DNA of 64,000 nt from positions 1 through 64,000 of the forward strand of contig NZ_AWNK01000009.1 of NCBI RefSeq assembly GCF_000469585.1, written 5' to 3'. Shown here in pieces: positions 54,928 to 62,613 of this stretch. The position numbers and the translations under genes were made by a program. Positions within the stretch are counted from its first letter, which is position 1; each line of letters begins with the position of its first letter. Below the pieces are notes generated by a model. It had not been told where the DNA came from. It searched no databases and saw only the letters and a list, made by a program, of their open reading frames with translations. This DNA comes from Chrysiogenes arsenatis DSM 11915 (lineage in GTDB: Bacteria; Chrysiogenota; Chrysiogenetes; Chrysiogenales; Chrysiogenaceae).

Positions 54928-56511
54928 TTATTGTTTGATCGAAGGTAATGTGGTGGCCTTCTCTTCTCCATGAGTCAACATGTGAATGATCGTATTGATG
55001 AGGCCGCTATTCAGGTCGGAACGGACAGCAATTTCTTGGGTAGACGGTTGCACTCTGGCGGCAATGGCACCCACTTTGTAAAGTGTATCGGGCGGCAACG
55101 TTGCGATCGTCACACCTAAATTATTCGGATCACTTTCAAAATACGAATAACGGTTGGTCATCACCACGATGTATGCGTCGAGCGGGGCCAGCCAGTAGGA
55201 CGCAACGTTATAGCCCGCAAATTGCCCACTGTGACCAAAAAGTGAGTTGTCGATGCGAGCCAGTCCGCGCGCGTACTGAAATGTCGTGTTGGGGTCGAGT
55301 GGTGCTCCACTCACCCAGTAGGCAGATTCCTGACGGCTTTGCACGCGACTAACCATGACATGCTGCAGAAATTTCATCAGGTCAGAGGCGTTAGAAACCA
55401 TCCCGCCGGTTGTCCACGCAAAGGAGGGATCAACTTCAGAGAAGTCTTCCAGTGTGCCATCACCATTGATGTAGGGTTGTGCGAGCAGGGTACTGTCGGG
55501 TGTGTCATTGGTGCGGAATTTGAGAAGATCGGTGTCAGATGAATCGTAGGGAGCATTAAAATAATCAGCATACCCGTGAACAAAAGGCGCACCACCACGG
55601 AATTGCCGTTCACCCGGAATAGGTAAATAGGTTTGGGTCAGGTTGAGTGGCGCGGTGATCAGGCGCGCAACTTCGTCATGCACGGGATTACCCGTGGCTT
55701 TTTCAATGATCAGTCCGAGCAAATAATAATTGGTGTTGGAATATTTAACGGTTGATCCGGGAGAAGAGGTCGGATTGGTTCCGTAAGGGGTGCCGACACT
55801 ATCGCCAGTAGCCGTTGTGAAAGAGGCTGGTGCATCAAACGTATCAACGAATCCGAGTATTTCGCTGCTGTCCCACGTTTTTTGTCCGTGACTCATCACA
55901 AATTGATTCATCGGCATTTGCATGTCGGGCGAATCCCCGTGCACCAGACGCGCATCGGTGGTCACATAGCTATACAGGCCACTGGTGTGGTTGAGCAGCA
56001 TGCCAATGGTAATCACACTTCCCTTGCCGGCGTTGATACCGGTCAACGTGCCAGGCAACCATTTTTCAACGGTATCACTCAAGGAGAGTTTCCCTTCGGC
56101 GGCGAGTTTAACGACGACATCAGCAATAAACATTTTTGTGACACTGGCAATGCGAAACGGCAAATCAATGGTCATAGGCGTATAACAGGTGTTCGGAGCG
56201 GCAGTATCAATTTCCGCGCATCCGACGGCATAATACCACGGTTGATAACCGTTCAGGTGAACCGCCACAATGGCGCCGGGGGTTTGGCTACCGGTGGCAT
56301 TGTGATAGTATTGGTTCGTGCCATAAAAATAATCATTTACCGATTGTTGCAGTGCGGCATTCGTAGTCGCTGTCACAGGAGGCGGCGTGGAAGCATCACC
56401 GGAAATATAATTTTCCCCTCCACCGCATCCAATAAGCGTGAAGAGTAAAACAGTACAGAGTGTGACCCAAATACGTGAACCAGTGGAAGCAAGCAGAGTG
56501 CATGTTGGCAT
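54928..56511 (-). CDS. Beta-lactamase-fold serine hydrolase lipoprotein in the PKS cluster
   Basis: The 527-residue lipoprotein (lipobox LIGC, Cys29, then three glycines) carries a class C beta-lactamase/D-Ala-D-Ala peptidase-like domain, about residues 60-450. The three active-site motifs are present: SVTK (SxxK) in RIASVTKMF, YSN in VKYSNTNYYLLG, and HSG in LFGHSGQFAG. Family members include esterases, peptidases and, in polyketide pathways such as that of lovastatin, acyltransferases. Its place between the aminomutase homologue and the PKS, in one operon, suggests periplasmic maturation, hydrolysis or self-protection for the product. AGGAG lies seven bases before the ATG, and the PKS starts 34 bases after the stop. 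Confidence 0.9.
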   Translation of the reverse strand: MPTCTLLASTGSRIWVTLCTVLLFTLIGCGGGENYISGDASTPPPVTATTNAALQQSVNDYFYGTNQYYHNATGSQTPGAIVAVHLNGYQPWYYAVGCAEIDTAAPNTCYTPMTIDLPFRIASVTKMFIADVVVKLAAEGKLSLSDTVEKWLPGTLTGINAGKGSVITIGMLLNHTSGLYSYVTTDARLVHGDSPDMQMPMNQFVMSHGQKTWDSSEILGFVDTFDAPASFTTATGDSVGTPYGTNPTSSPGSTVKYSNTNYYLLGLIIEKATGNPVHDEVARLITAPLNLTQTYLPIPGERQFRGGAPFVHGYADYFNAPYDSSDTDLLKFRTNDTPDSTLLAQPYINGDGTLEDFSEVDPSFAWTTGGMVSNASDLMKFLQHVMVSRVQSRQESAYWVSGAPLDPNTTFQYARGLARIDNSLFGHSGQFAGYNVASYWLAPLDAYIVVMTNRYSYFESDPNNLGVTIATLPPDTLYKVGAIAARVQPSTQEIAVRSDLNSGLINTIIHMLTHGEEKATTLPSIKQ

Positions 56512-56528
56512 ACGTTTCTCCTGTGTCG

Positions 56529-57833
56529 CTAGGCGGATGAGCCGCTGTTAGGTGAAAAGAACGGAACGTCCTGAGGGCGTAATGGTCGTAAATCACTGAA
56601 CCAATCGGCATTTGCATCGTATTCAGCACAAAAAATCCGCAAAACCTGTGCCGCATCTGGCGACTGCAGGTAGCGCAGCAACAGGGCAGGTTTCCCGTTG
56701 ATCTCTTGCACATCGACCACTTGCACTTTGCCATGTGGGGTAGACATACATGGCCCACGCGCCGTGCGACAAATGCCACTGACGTTCCCCCAGGCGGTGC
56801 GGTAGATTTCAAGCGCTTCGACTAAAGGGACGCGGAAATAGTGACGCGCTCCGGTATCGCGCACGATAAATTGATAGTATGGGATGATTCCAAGGCGAAC
56901 TTGCTCTTGCCAGAGGTCGACCCATGTTGTCGCTTCGGCATTGATATGGCGGAGTAACGGTGACTGTGCGCGAATTTCAGCTCCCGTGGCTCGTATACGT
57001 TGAACGGCCTGCTGTACGGCTGGTGTGGCAAGTTCACGCGGGTGGTTCATATTGGCGACAATAGCAAGATGTTTTCCACTCGCAATAATGCGCTCAAAAG
57101 TTTGCAAAAGAGAGTCGGCGTCAGGGTCGGTCAGGAAACGATATGGCCAATAGGTAATGGCTTTGGTGCCAAATCTGATGGCATTCAAATGGGGAATATT
57201 AGCAGCAAGAATTTTATCCACATATTCGGCAAGTATGTGAGCGGGCATCACCATTGGATCGCCACCAGTAAACAGGATATCGCGCACTTCTTGGTGCTGT
57301 GCCACATACTGCACCAGGGCGTTGATATCGGTGCTAACAAAAATTTCTTTTTCTCCGCCAACAAATTGGAGCCAACGGAAGCAAAACGTACAATGGGCAT
57401 GGCACATTTGCCCTTCAGCGGCAAAGAAAAGGACAGTTTCGGGGTAGGAATGGATAATTCCCTGCTGTTTTAATCCGTCAATAATCGGCAAGGTAGCATC
57501 CATGGTTTGTACGGAATGGGGGTTCAAATCCTGTCGAATTTCGCGCACCGCACGAGCAATGACCTGTTCCGTTTCGCCTTGGTGGAGTAACGATGCCAGC
57601 CGTTGATAATGATGTGGCTGGAGCATGTCACGGTTAGGAAAATTTAAACGGTACATGGGATCTGATTCGGGATGCTTCCAGTCGATAACTTCATCGACCA
57701 TGTATCGGTTCGTGCGGAAGGGAAACACGCGCCCAACCACAGCCGTAGCTTCCTGCAATTCAGCCGAAAGGTGTTGCCACTGCGGTAACGTGTGAATCGT
57801 TTCTCGGGTATAGGCACGAAATGTTTTTTGCAC
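56529..57833 (-). CDS. KamA-family radical SAM (lysine 2,3-aminomutase-like) enzyme
   Basis: The 434-residue protein aligns along its length with lysine 2,3-aminomutases, which move an amino group from C2 to C3 with SAM, an iron-sulfur cluster and PLP. The radical SAM cysteines are Cys144, Cys148 and Cys151 (CX3CX2C), followed by FTGGDPM. Lys369 in STPHGKV fits the PLP lysine. By eye, Arg325 takes the place of the substrate-binding Asp293 of the clostridial enzyme and the second Asp is not kept, so lysine is unlikely as substrate. An acidic substrate such as glutamate would fit Arg better. The start is GTG, 13 bases after the outer-membrane protein stop. It could supply a beta-amino acid to the PKS. 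Confidence 0.87.
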   Translation of the reverse strand: MQKTFRAYTRETIHTLPQWQHLSAELQEATAVVGRVFPFRTNRYMVDEVIDWKHPESDPMYRLNFPNRDMLQPHHYQRLASLLHQGETEQVIARAVREIRQDLNPHSVQTMDATLPIIDGLKQQGIIHSYPETVLFFAAEGQMCHAHCTFCFRWLQFVGGEKEIFVSTDINALVQYVAQHQEVRDILFTGGDPMVMPAHILAEYVDKILAANIPHLNAIRFGTKAITYWPYRFLTDPDADSLLQTFERIIASGKHLAIVANMNHPRELATPAVQQAVQRIRATGAEIRAQSPLLRHINAEATTWVDLWQEQVRLGIIPYYQFIVRDTGARHYFRVPLVEALEIYRTAWGNVSGICRTARGPCMSTPHGKVQVVDVQEINGKPALLLRYLQSPDAAQVLRIFCAEYDANADWFSDLRPLRPQDVPFFSPNSGSSA

Positions 57834-57846
57834 GGGATGTTATCTC

Positions 57847-58935
57847 TCAGTAGGCAAATTTAAATCCGGTTAAAAATTCGGTGTCCCGTTTTGCGGCAAC
57901 CGGCCAAGGGTTATTGTCAAACGCGACGGCGTACTGAATCAGAAAACCGACGTATTGATTGAGGGAAAATTCGAGGCTGTTTGTCCAACGCCAGTCATAG
58001 CGCTTAGTAGTACCAAGGATGATTGCTTTTTGTTCATCAAGGCCGGCTTGAGGGATGGTGGTTAACCCGTAAATATTGGTAGCGTCCAGGGCGCGCTTCA
58101 TGTTGAATTCCTGGCGGTAACGCAACATGTCAGTGAGGCGATGCGTGTAATCGGCACGGAGGTAGATACCATCATATTTTTCTGAATCATTCTGAATTAA
58201 GGTAGCAACCATCGGTGCGTACTCGTCGGAAATACGACCCAGTCCGAGGCGTATACCAAGGCGGTAGCGATTTTTGTCAACAACATCTTGCAGCACATTG
58301 TACGAACCGACACCCACAAAAGGGATAGTACGACTTTGAATGAAAATGGGGCTTAAACGCTGCCAAAACAGGCCTGCTTCGGCAAAAAGATAGCGGTTCA
58401 ATTCGTACTGCAAGGTTTCTTCAAAATTCTGCACGTCTTTTTCTGAGACATTGCCGTCAGGATTTTGAATCTCTTTTTTGTCAATGCTATAGGCTAAATG
58501 GTTCGTGAATCGACCTTTGCGAAGTCCAAGATACATTCCGCCATTTTTGACGGTACCATCGTCGTTGCCACTGAGTTCGGCAAAAGAGAATTTAAGGTGC
58601 GTGTGCTTTAGGAAATATGGGTATTCGGGGCTATATTCGAATGAGCTGTGTTCCCACCACTCTTCGGGTTGATTGGGTTGAAAGGTAGGGTGTGAAAAGA
58701 AACCCTGATACTCGCCGTACGGTTTTTCTGGGTTGATTTGCGGGGGAAGTTTTGGTGCGGATTGAATTTGACGGTACAAGTCGGGATAGTTTTCGCGAAT
58801 GTACTCCGGTGTGAGTTCAAGGCTCTGCGCGGAGGCGGCCGCGAAAAGGCAGAACGTTAAACTGGCCAAGCTCCATCGCAACATTGCCGAAACACGGAAG
58901 GCGGCTGACTTGAAAGGCGGGGTGACTCTCCTCAT
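57847..58935 (-). CDS. Predicted outer-membrane beta-barrel protein in the PKS cluster
   Basis: The 362-residue product has a signal peptide (LRWSLASLTFCLFAAASA, about residues 16-35). The mature protein then has repeated alternating-residue strands rich in Tyr, Phe, Arg and Asp, ending in FLTGFKFAY, the terminal aromatic expected of an outer-membrane barrel. The last 120 residues (RADYTHRLTDMLRYRQEF) resemble DUF481-type salt-inducible barrels, but only loosely. The start ATG follows AAAGGAG and overlaps the PPTase stop by four bases; an open frame upstream is not used. It may export or tether the product, or be an accessory without direct role in synthesis. Confidence 0.78.
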   Translation of the reverse strand: MRRVTPPFKSAAFRVSAMLRWSLASLTFCLFAAASAQSLELTPEYIRENYPDLYRQIQSAPKLPPQINPEKPYGEYQGFFSHPTFQPNQPEEWWEHSSFEYSPEYPYFLKHTHLKFSFAELSGNDDGTVKNGGMYLGLRKGRFTNHLAYSIDKKEIQNPDGNVSEKDVQNFEETLQYELNRYLFAEAGLFWQRLSPIFIQSRTIPFVGVGSYNVLQDVVDKNRYRLGIRLGLGRISDEYAPMVATLIQNDSEKYDGIYLRADYTHRLTDMLRYRQEFNMKRALDATNIYGLTTIPQAGLDEQKAIILGTTKRYDWRWTNSLEFSLNQYVGFLIQYAVAFDNNPWPVAAKRDTEFLTGFKFAY

Positions 58936-59615
58936 ACTTGCTCCTTTGCACTCCATGGCGTTAAACCGTGACGAGAAAGATAGATGCGCTCTATAACACA
59001 CGAAGATGGCTTTTCAGTAGTCGCAACATGAGCACAATAGTCGAATCCGCAGGAGAATTGCCGGATATGCCAACGCTCATGGTGTACGGTAGCCGTGTCC
59101 TCCTTGATAATGACTTCTTCCAGCGGCAGAAGTAACCCTTGGCCAGTACCTTTCAGAACAGCCTCTTTCGCCGTCCAGTAGGTATAAAACTGACGTTGGC
59201 GCGCGGCGGGGTCGAGCGCTTTGAGTTCCGGCAAATGTCCCACGAACTCATCAAATGCGATCGGACGAATCTGCTCAACATCAACGCCTACCTTACCCGA
59301 GCTGGCACATGCAAGCACGACGACCGCTCCTGAGTGGGAGATATTAAACGACCAAGCACCTGCAATGAAAGGTTTTTTTGTATCAGTGTAGGTAATATTT
59401 TCTAAAGGATTGCAGAGTGTTACGTGTCGCGCGCCGCGTTGCTCTATCGCATAGAGCAACAGAAGTTTGCCAAGTAGCGTAGCACGTTGATCTTCCGGGC
59501 GTCGATAACGATGACATTGCTTTTGGAGTGGCTCAGGAAGAAGGGCAAGCAAAGAGTGTTGCTGAGTCGCCGAGAGTGGAGCATCGCACGCGATCCAAAA
59601 GATTTGCAATTTCAT
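58932..59615 (-). CDS. Sfp-type 4'-phosphopantetheinyl transferase
   Basis: The 227-residue enzyme transfers phosphopantetheine from CoA to the ACP serines (Ser351 and Ser2104 of the PKS here). The family signatures are both complete: GVDVE at residues 110-114 with metal-binding Asp and Glu, and WTAKEAVLK at 147-155. The N-terminal half shows the pseudo-dimeric fold (WSFNISHSG). The length is that of two-domain Sfp enzymes that act on secondary metabolism, not the short AcpS. The start codon overlaps the thioesterase stop (ATGA), and the stop overlaps the next gene. Confidence 0.96.
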   Translation of the reverse strand: MKLQIFWIACDAPLSATQQHSLLALLPEPLQKQCHRYRRPEDQRATLLGKLLLLYAIEQRGARHVTLCNPLENITYTDTKKPFIAGAWSFNISHSGAVVVLACASSGKVGVDVEQIRPIAFDEFVGHLPELKALDPAARQRQFYTYWTAKEAVLKGTGQGLLLPLEEVIIKEDTATVHHERWHIRQFSCGFDYCAHVATTEKPSSCVIERIYLSRHGLTPWSAKEQV

Positions 59616-60334
59616 GCTTCGGCCAAAGTCGCTTGTATGAGGGTGCCGATGGCATCGACATGGTCAAAAAGGAAAAAATGACCTCCAGTATACGTGACAA
59701 CGCGACAAGCACGGCTGGTATATTTCTGCCACTGCCACGCCTGTGCAAGGGTCGTACTTTCCTGATCGCCGATCAGGACTGTAATGGGAACTGGCAGAGG
59801 TGGTAACGCGGCGTGCTGATATTCTGCTACCACACGCATGTCATCGCGAATAATCGGCGCAAAATACTCCATCAATTCACGGTCATTAGCAACAGCTGGC
59901 GGGCACCCGCCTAACGTGATAAGTTTTTGCTTAAATTCTTCTAAGGGAAGAGTATACCAGCGAGCCTCGACGCTTGTTTGATCCGGAGCACCTTTGCCCG
60001 AAAGAAAAAGATGGCGGGGAAGTGGAAGATTGTTTTGCATCAACTTGTGCGTGGCCAAATAGATAACCAATGCCCCCATGCTGTGACCAAAAAGTGCATA
60101 GGGCTGCTGAATGGATGGAGCCAGTTGCGAGGTCAAATCAGACGCCATGGCGTCGATATCAGTCAGGCGCGGCTCCTGCCCTCGGCGCCCCCGACCAGGA
60201 GGCTCAAAGGTGACGACAGGCACCGTTGGTGATATGTTTTGTGCCAGTGGGCGGTAGGAATACACATTGCCACCGGCAAAGGGAAAACAGAAAAGTGATG
60301 TGGTTAAGTGAATCATACTCTTGCTTTCGAACAC
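59612..60334 (-). CDS. Type II thioesterase
   Basis: The 240-residue alpha/beta hydrolase removes stalled or mis-primed acyl groups from PKS/NRPS carrier proteins or releases the product. It shows LFCFPFAGGN near residue 14, the nucleophile Ser85 in GHSMG, Asp190 in LIGDQE and His219 in TGGHFFLF. This is the GrsT/RifR pattern. Because the PKS lacks a fused thioesterase, this enzyme may be the only hydrolytic release step. The start is either GTG at 60334 or ATG at 60316; both have weak ribosome sites. It lies 11 bases after the SET-domain gene. Confidence 0.93.
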   Translation of the reverse strand: MFESKSMIHLTTSLFCFPFAGGNVYSYRPLAQNISPTVPVVTFEPPGRGRRGQEPRLTDIDAMASDLTSQLAPSIQQPYALFGHSMGALVIYLATHKLMQNNLPLPRHLFLSGKGAPDQTSVEARWYTLPLEEFKQKLITLGGCPPAVANDRELMEYFAPIIRDDMRVVAEYQHAALPPLPVPITVLIGDQESTTLAQAWQWQKYTSRACRVVTYTGGHFFLFDHVDAIGTLIQATLAEA

Positions 60335-60345
60335 GAATCGTTTCT

Positions 60346-60846
60346 CTATATAGCTGAGGTAAGAGCTTCGCGCTGGTGAATTTGCGTTGCTATTTGCAGC
60401 ATCGTTTCACTTGAGCGCAATAATTTTTCAGCCCACGAAAGCCCAATGATCGGTTGATGCGTAACCGAGTCGCAAAAAGGGAGTTTAACCTCCGGTCCCA
60501 ATAAATATCGATAATCGACTGTGATCTCTTCTCCTTGCAATAAATCCCTTTGGGCAAACAGAAAACCTAAATGCCACAGACAACTCGGGGTGAATGAATG
60601 ATTGACAAAGCACTCGTCAGGCCATTCAGGGGATATTGTGCAATGGTTTTCGAACCAGCGAATCGATGATTCCGCATGCGGATGGTCGGGCACGGCAGTG
60701 AGTTCTTCAAGCGTAATAGTTTCGCTGATATGAGTTGGTGCAACAACGACCCTGCCGATATCAACTTTTTCAGACACAAAAAGCCCTTTTCCAGCCAGAG
60801 GAATTAACGAGTCGGCAACGTAATACGGGATATTTATCATGTCCAC
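60346..60846 (-). CDS. SET-domain protein leading the PKS operon
   Basis: The 166-residue protein has a small SET domain, the fold of SAM-dependent lysine methyltransferases. Visible parts are the N-terminal PLAGKGLFVSEKVDIG strand pair, an NHSFTPS motif at residues 82-88 (standing for NHSCxPN) and GEEITVDYRYLLGP at 105-118, with the pseudoknot tyrosine. Bacterial SET proteins outside pathogens are mostly uncharacterised; some occur in biosynthetic clusters. TAGGAGTGG precedes the ATG. As first gene of the operon its product could methylate a small molecule or a pathway protein, but neither is shown. Confidence 0.85.
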   Translation of the reverse strand: MDMINIPYYVADSLIPLAGKGLFVSEKVDIGRVVVAPTHISETITLEELTAVPDHPHAESSIRWFENHCTISPEWPDECFVNHSFTPSCLWHLGFLFAQRDLLQGEEITVDYRYLLGPEVKLPFCDSVTHQPIIGLSWAEKLLRSSETMLQIATQIHQREALTSAI

Positions 60847-61083
60847 TCCTAGGAAAAGTCAGCGTCAATGGATATGGCGACAGATGAAAGTCGGTTAATT
60901 CCGCGACTCTCGAATACTCCGTGTCAATAAATTTTTGTATACCAAAAAATCTACTGCCAAAAGTGCCGCATTGGCAAGTACATTTATGTGCAGCCGGAGG
61001 ATGTGATGTTTCCGTTATTTTTTAGGTAACTCTGTGTTTTATGGGGGATCATGCACTCAAAGGCATTCGATTGCATGTTAAAA
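60847..61083. other. Leader and promoter region of the PKS operon
   Basis: This 237-base gap between tRNA-Ser and the SET-domain gene is AT-rich in its middle. It has a TTGACA on the minus strand near 60930-60935 but no convincing -10 box at the correct spacing, so I do not assign a promoter. A six-base inverted repeat (ATGCA/TGCAT, about 61051-61077) follows the tRNA end without a T tract. No integrase or attachment repeat is visible. Confidence 0.4.
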
Positions 61084-61177
61084 TGGCGGAGAGCGAGGGA
61101 TTCGAACCCTCGATACCGCTATTAGCAGTATACTCGCTTAGCAGGCGAGCGCCTTCGACCTACTCGGCCAGCTCTCC
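61084..61177 (-). tRNA. tRNA-Ser, anticodon GCU
   Basis: On the minus strand a 94-base tRNA folds with acceptor stem GGAGAGC/GCTCTCC, an anticodon stem CTCGC/GCGAG around CTGCTAA (anticodon GCT), the long variable arm of class II tRNAs and a T arm with GGTTCGAATCC. CCA is encoded at 61084-61086. It reads AGC and AGU serine codons. Confidence 0.95.
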
Positions 61178-61295
61178 GTTTGCGCGTGAGCGCGTTTTTG
61201 GACAGGCGGGATACTACCGTAACTGAGCCTTGAATGCAAACTTTTATTCGTCCTCAAAGCAATAATTCCGTATTTTCCCGCCATAAAAACATTTA

Positions 61296-62612
61296 CTACT
61301 CGTAAACGCGTATTTTCCCAAGCGAATCGATCTCGACGATCTTTAATGGTGAGACATCACCACTGTCACGTGTGATCATGGTTTCCAATTCTGGGAGTGT
61401 TTCCAAAAACTTTTTTTGACTTTGCGCGATAGAAGCAATGCGAATTTCCCAAGGGAGTCGATGGGCATTTTCAACCAGAATTTCTGTCGCTATGATTTTT
61501 TCTCCAATAGTGCGTAGAGCGGGCGCAATTTCTTTGGCCTGCGTGCCAACGAAAAGGATGGCAAGCGTGGCGCCGTCATAACGTCCAACCAAATCAGAAG
61601 ACCTGACATGGCACTGCACGAGCCTTGCGACGTCTACCATGACGCGGTCGCCTTGGCTCACGCCAAACGTATCGTTGACATGCTTGAGTGATTGCACCCG
61701 CAAGAGCGCTACCACAATATTGCCATTGGCACGTTCGGCGGCGCGAAATATTTTTTCACCGACGTCAAGGAGCGTTTCACGATTCCACATACCGGTCAGC
61801 AGATCGCGCCCCAGCAGTGGTCGCATGGCTTGCAGTTGATGCGAACGGGTATCATGCGTGACTATTCTGGCGAGAACGGCGCTCTTTGCCCATGTCGTAT
61901 CGAAGCACTCTTGCACCCCGTAACGGAAAAATTTTGCGGCAAGTTGTGGTTTGACGGTTTCGCTAAACACTACAATGCCGACTTCTTCCGCAAGATAATG
62001 CTGGCGGATAGTACGCACCAATGCGTCGGTGTTGATGTCTCCATGAAGCGTGGCGGCGCAGCACACCCACGGAGCAATGTTGGCGTGCGCGGTGACAAGC
62101 GATTCGGCTGCTTCGCTGACCGACACATCAAGGGCGGACAGCACCGCTTCGCCATTTTCGCACTGAATCACGCTCATGCCGCACTGCTGGCTCCATTCTA
62201 AAAGTACAGGGGGAATATCTCCCACCACAAGGAGCGGCTGATGAGAGCGCCGCTCGATGAATGTCAGCAAATCAATAACGTAGCTGCGCTCGCCATCATC
62301 GCGCACGGTGAAGATTTCCGTCCAAGGGAGCAACGATGCCGATGGGTGGCGGTCGCGTTTTTGTGCAGTAAAGCCAATCAAAGGAAGTGGATTTTCTTGA
62401 AGGTAGCAGGCCAGTGCTTCTGCGCTAGTGCCCATGCCATCCATACTCACCAGTATCCCTTTAACTGATTTGTTCTGCGGCGATTGTAGCATAACAAGCA
62501 GATCGGATACCGAAGCCGTGCGACAGATTTCGATCCGTGGATCGTTCAGGGTATTGCGCCACAGATAGGTACTGATCAGGGCGTCTGAAAGCGATTCGCA
62601 AACAAGAAACAT
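61296..62612 (-). CDS. Receiver-like protein with degenerate GGDEF domain and intact I-site
   Basis: The 438-residue cytosolic protein has two receiver-like folds (about 1-120 and 125-255; the second has VVFSETVKPQLAAKFFRYGVQ) without the usual phospho-aspartate pattern. A GGDEF-type domain follows at about 265-415 (GRDLLTGMWNRETLLD). The catalytic motif reads DGATL (346-350), so no cyclase activity is expected, yet an RSSD allosteric motif lies exactly five residues before it. It may therefore bind c-di-GMP and act as an effector. Its ATG lies two bases after the pepA stop, with AGGAG inside the pepA end, so the two are coupled. Confidence 0.85.
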   Translation of the reverse strand: MFLVCESLSDALISTYLWRNTLNDPRIEICRTASVSDLLVMLQSPQNKSVKGILVSMDGMGTSAEALACYLQENPLPLIGFTAQKRDRHPSASLLPWTEIFTVRDDGERSYVIDLLTFIERRSHQPLLVVGDIPPVLLEWSQQCGMSVIQCENGEAVLSALDVSVSEAAESLVTAHANIAPWVCCAATLHGDINTDALVRTIRQHYLAEEVGIVVFSETVKPQLAAKFFRYGVQECFDTTWAKSAVLARIVTHDTRSHQLQAMRPLLGRDLLTGMWNRETLLDVGEKIFRAAERANGNIVVALLRVQSLKHVNDTFGVSQGDRVMVDVARLVQCHVRSSDLVGRYDGATLAILFVGTQAKEIAPALRTIGEKIIATEILVENAHRLPWEIRIASIAQSQKKFLETLPELETMITRDSGDVSPLKIVEIDSLGKIRVYE

Positions 62613-62613
62613 C

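Noticed and set aside
54894-54971. 26-codon N-terminal extension of the PKS
   Set aside because: It overlaps the end of the serine hydrolase gene, is basic and low in homology, and the ATG at 54893 has a proper ribosome site and starts at the AT domain edge.
56529-57833. KamA homologue as EpmB (EF-P lysine aminomutase)
   Set aside because: No efp or epmA gene is nearby, the protein is longer than EpmB, and the lysine-recognition aspartates appear to be replaced.
61182-61199. Small CGCG/CGCG hairpin with T tract beside the tRNA
   Set aside because: Only four paired bases, and on the plus strand, where no gene is transcribed toward it.
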